The position numbers and the translations under genes are program-made. Source: Parvularculaceae bacterium (lineage in GTDB: Bacteria > Pseudomonadota > Alphaproteobacteria > Caulobacterales > Parvularculaceae). Taken from it: a DNA stretch of 6,886 nucleotides. The notes under the pieces are model-generated. The model ran no database searches. It was given only the letters and a program-made list of their open reading frames with translations, and was not told where the DNA came from. The number at the start of each line of letters is the position of its first letter. The first letter of the stretch is position 1. Of the stretch, positions 5,538 to 6,886 are shown piece after piece. Location: contig JACADX010000444.1 in the NCBI GenBank assembly GCA_013389125.1, positions 1-6,886 on the forward strand. Direction: 5' to 3'.

Positions 5538-6579
5538 TCGTCTCGGCGGCCGCGCGCGCCGCAGCGTCGAGGCCCTCGTCCGACAGATCGCGCGCCTTGA
5601 GCGTCGCGGCCGGCGCGCTTTCAGCGCGTTTCCGGCTGCGGGCGTAGAGCGGATCATAATGATCCCTCATAAGCGCGGCGGCGAGGTCGTGGTGGCGCCC
5701 GTCCGTCGCTAGCGTCAGCCAACCGCCGATCGTCTCCTTCGAATGGAACGGTCTTAATCGATCGATCGCCCTTTCGACCGCGCCCGGCGTTTCGATGAGA
5801 TCGCGGTAGGCGCGCGTCAGGTAGTCGGCTCTCGCCGCAGCCGGCGCCTCGATGATGATGCGGGGCGCGGCGCGCATCGCGGTAAGGATCCGTTTCGGCA
5901 AGACGAGACGTCCGATGCGGCTCGATTCCGCTTCGACGGCGATCGGACGCGCCGGGTCAAGCGTGCGCAGCCGGTCGAAGAGCGCCGACTCAAAGAGCTT
6001 TTGCGTCGGCTGCGCGCGCGAGAGCTCGGCGCCGAAGACGGACCCCTTGTGCGCCGCAAGGCCTTCAAGATCGATCGTCTGGACGCCAAGCGCGGAAAGC
6101 CGGCGCAGGATCTCCGTCTTCGCCGTTCCGGTCTCGCCGTCGATGAGGATGAGGCTCAGCGGCACGGGATCGTCCGCGAGCGCGGCGACGACGGCGCGCC
6201 GCCAGGTCCTGTATCCTCCCTTGAGAACGCCGACGCGCCAGCCGATCTGCGCAAGGATCGTCGCCATGGCGTTCGAGCGCATGCCGCCGCGCCAACAGTA
6301 AAGGAGCGGGCGAAATTTCGCCCCGCGATCGGCGAGCGCCGTCTCGAGATGCGCCGCGACGTTGCGTGCGACAAAGGCGGCGCCGATCCGGCGCGCGAGG
6401 AAGCGCGACTTTCGGAGATAGATCGTTCCGACTTCGGCGCGCTCTTCATTGCTGAGGACCGGCAGGTTGATCGCGCCCGGAATGCGGTCCTCGGCGAACT
6501 CCGCAGGAGAGCGCACGTCGATGATCGCGTCAAAGCGCGCGAGCGCTTGCGGCGAAAGATCGGCGACCTCTTCGATCAT
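5506..6579 (-). CDS. mnmH: tRNA 2-selenouridine(34) synthase MnmH (SelU/YbbB)
   Basis: MnmH replaces the sulfur of 2-thiouridine at wobble position 34 in Lys, Glu and Gln tRNAs with selenium from selenophosphate, through a geranylated intermediate. The 357-residue product has an N-terminal rhodanese domain: IIDVRSPAEF (19-28), INLPVLSNEERAEVG (37-51), and the active-site YCWRGGMRS with C95, matching Cys97 of E. coli. A P-loop domain follows. Its Walker A region GETGTAKT (148-155) has Ala153 where Gly is canonical, with K154 and T155 kept. The open frame extends upstream to 6861 but would then run antisense through selD. I chose ATG 6579 because it puts the IIDVR motif at residue 19, as in E. 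coli; ATG 6642 (plus 21 residues) is the alternative. Neither has a good ribosome binding site. It is divergent from selD, its substrate supplier, and its 3' end overlaps tlpA. Confidence 0.95.
   Translation of the reverse strand: MIEEVADLSPQALARFDAIIDVRSPAEFAEDRIPGAINLPVLSNEERAEVGTIYLRKSRFLARRIGAAFVARNVAAHLETALADRGAKFRPLLYCWRGGMRSNAMATILAQIGWRVGVLKGGYRTWRRAVVAALADDPVPLSLILIDGETGTAKTEILRRLSALGVQTIDLEGLAAHKGSVFGAELSRAQPTQKLFESALFDRLRTLDPARPIAVEAESSRIGRLVLPKRILTAMRAAPRIIIEAPAAARADYLTRAYRDLIETPGAVERAIDRLRPFHSKETIGGWLTLATDGRHHDLAAALMRDHYDPLYARSRKRAESAPAATLKARDLSDEGLDAAARAAAETITRLSRRSSP
5513..5542. terminator. Stem-loop at the tlpA/mnmH convergent overlap
   Basis: GACGATC (5513-5519) pairs with GATCGTC (5536-5542), and inside it GCCT (5520-5523) pairs with AGGC (5528-5531) around a CGAC tetraloop, leaving a 4-nt bulge GCGT (5532-5535). 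Eleven base pairs surround the tlpA stop codon and lie in the last codons of mnmH. The element is symmetric in both directions and well placed for a bidirectional terminator, but no T-run follows on either strand. Confidence 0.45.
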
Positions 6580-6591
6580 GGCGCGATCTAA

Positions 6592-6625
6592 GGGGCTTGC
6601 CGCCCGACCCGCAAGATTGCGCCCC
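6592..6625. promoter_or_regulatory. Inverted repeat in the mnmH/selD spacer
   Basis: In the 73-nt spacer GGGGC (6592-6596) can pair with GCCCC (6621-6625), and inside it TTGC (6597-6600) pairs with GCAA (6611-6614), with a 10-nt loop and a 6-nt one-sided bulge. It would lie in the mnmH leader 12 nt before the ATG, or act as an operator between two divergent genes. If mnmH starts at 6642 the element is coding. The repeat is real; the role is a guess. Confidence 0.3.
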
Positions 6626-6652
6626 GCCGCCCGCTGAGGCATAGCACGGCGC

Positions 6653-6886
6653 ATGACCGAAGAACCGCGCCTTACGTCCCTCGCCCATGGCGGCGGCTGC
6701 GGCTGCAAGCTTGCGCCGAACGTGCTGTCGGAAATCCTTGGCGGGGCGGCGCCGAGCTTCGTTCCGAAGGATCTCCTCGTCGACGCGGCGACGAGCGATG
6801 ATGCGGCGGTCTGGCGCATCGACGACACGACCGCCGTCGTCGCGACGACGGACTTCTTCATGCCGATTGTCGACGATCCTTTTGAC
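6653..6886 (+). CDS. selD: Selenide, water dikinase SelD, 5' part
   Basis: SelD makes selenophosphate from selenide and ATP, the selenium donor for MnmH and, where present, for selenocysteine synthesis. The first 78 codons are in the window, open to the right edge; the full protein would be about 340-350 residues. The N-terminus carries the catalytic loop GGGCGCK (13-19), with Cys16 in the position of catalytic Cys17 of E. coli and Lys19 matching its essential Lys20. So this is the cysteine, not the selenocysteine, form. ATSDDAAVW (46-54) and the following ATTDFFMPIVDDPFD (64-78) match the metal/ATP-binding part of the family. The ATG at 6653 is fixed by an in-frame TGA at 6635-6637 with no other good start between; a GAGG at 6636-6639 is somewhat far (13 nt). 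It is divergent from mnmH, forming a selenium-tRNA modification pair. Confidence 0.95.
   Translation, partial: MTEEPRLTSLAHGGGCGCKLAPNVLSEILGGAAPSFVPKDLLVDAATSDDAAVWRIDDTTAVVATTDFFMPIVDDPFD

Noticed and set aside
5758..5769. ATCGATCGATCG short tandem-like run
   Set aside because: It encodes ordinary mnmH residues (AIDRLR region), and GATC-type words are frequent throughout this GC-rich window; no repeat array is present.
6585..6613. TTGCGG-17-TTAGAT on the minus strand as an mnmH promoter
   Set aside because: Each box matches only three of six consensus bases and would give an almost leaderless transcript; too weak to list.
6580..6861. Upstream extension of mnmH to an ATG at 6861 (94 extra codons)
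   Set aside because: It would run antisense through the conserved catalytic N-terminus of selD, and E. coli MnmH begins at about the rhodanese domain. Only the ATG at 6642 remains as a minor alternative.

Overview
The window is GC-rich, densely packed chromosomal DNA from a bacterium, most likely an alphaproteobacterium of the Hyphomicrobiales (Rhizobiales). This rests on protein style, and on the gene order argH / small lipoprotein / lysA with a TlpA-like thioredoxin divergent from argH and a DUF4175 (TIGR02302-type) membrane protein beyond lysA, an order I associate with that group. Lineage is an inference from memory, not from a search. Nearly all of the DNA is coding. I see no mobile elements, CRISPR arrays, tRNAs or rRNAs.

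Layout, left to right. 1-267 (minus): the first 89 codons of a DUF4175/TIGR02302-like membrane protein running off the left edge. 268-391: a divergent spacer. 392-766 (plus): a small three-helix DUF5658 membrane protein with a TTG start. It meets the next gene tail to tail, with the two stop codons interlocked. 763-4898 (minus): a five-gene block transcribed right to left, argH > lptM-like lipoprotein > GFA/CENP-V-domain protein > lysA > HSL-family alpha/beta hydrolase. Three of its four junctions are 4-nt ATGA overlaps and the fourth is an 8-nt gap. 4911-5537 (plus): a membrane-anchored TlpA-type thioredoxin that starts 12 nt from argH in the opposite direction. 5506-6579 (minus): mnmH, convergent with and overlapping tlpA by 32 nt. 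6653-6886 (plus): the 5' part of selD, divergent from mnmH.

How the genes work together. ArgH (last step of arginine synthesis) and LysA (last step of lysine synthesis) anchor a housekeeping operon that also carries a very short outer-membrane lipoprotein probably related to LptM. The GFA protein and the hydrolase look like additions to this core. SelD and MnmH form a complete two-step route from selenide to 2-selenouridine in tRNA: SelD makes selenophosphate and MnmH uses it at the wobble uridine. TlpA is a periplasmic thiol-disulfide protein.

I found no strong case for an entirely new system. The points most worth a second look are a GFA-fold protein lacking one conserved zinc cysteine and wired into the argH-lysA operon by a start/stop overlap, a 36-residue lipoprotein gene that standard length cut-offs would miss, a conspicuous stem-loop at the tlpA/mnmH convergent junction, and a non-canonical Walker A motif in MnmH.
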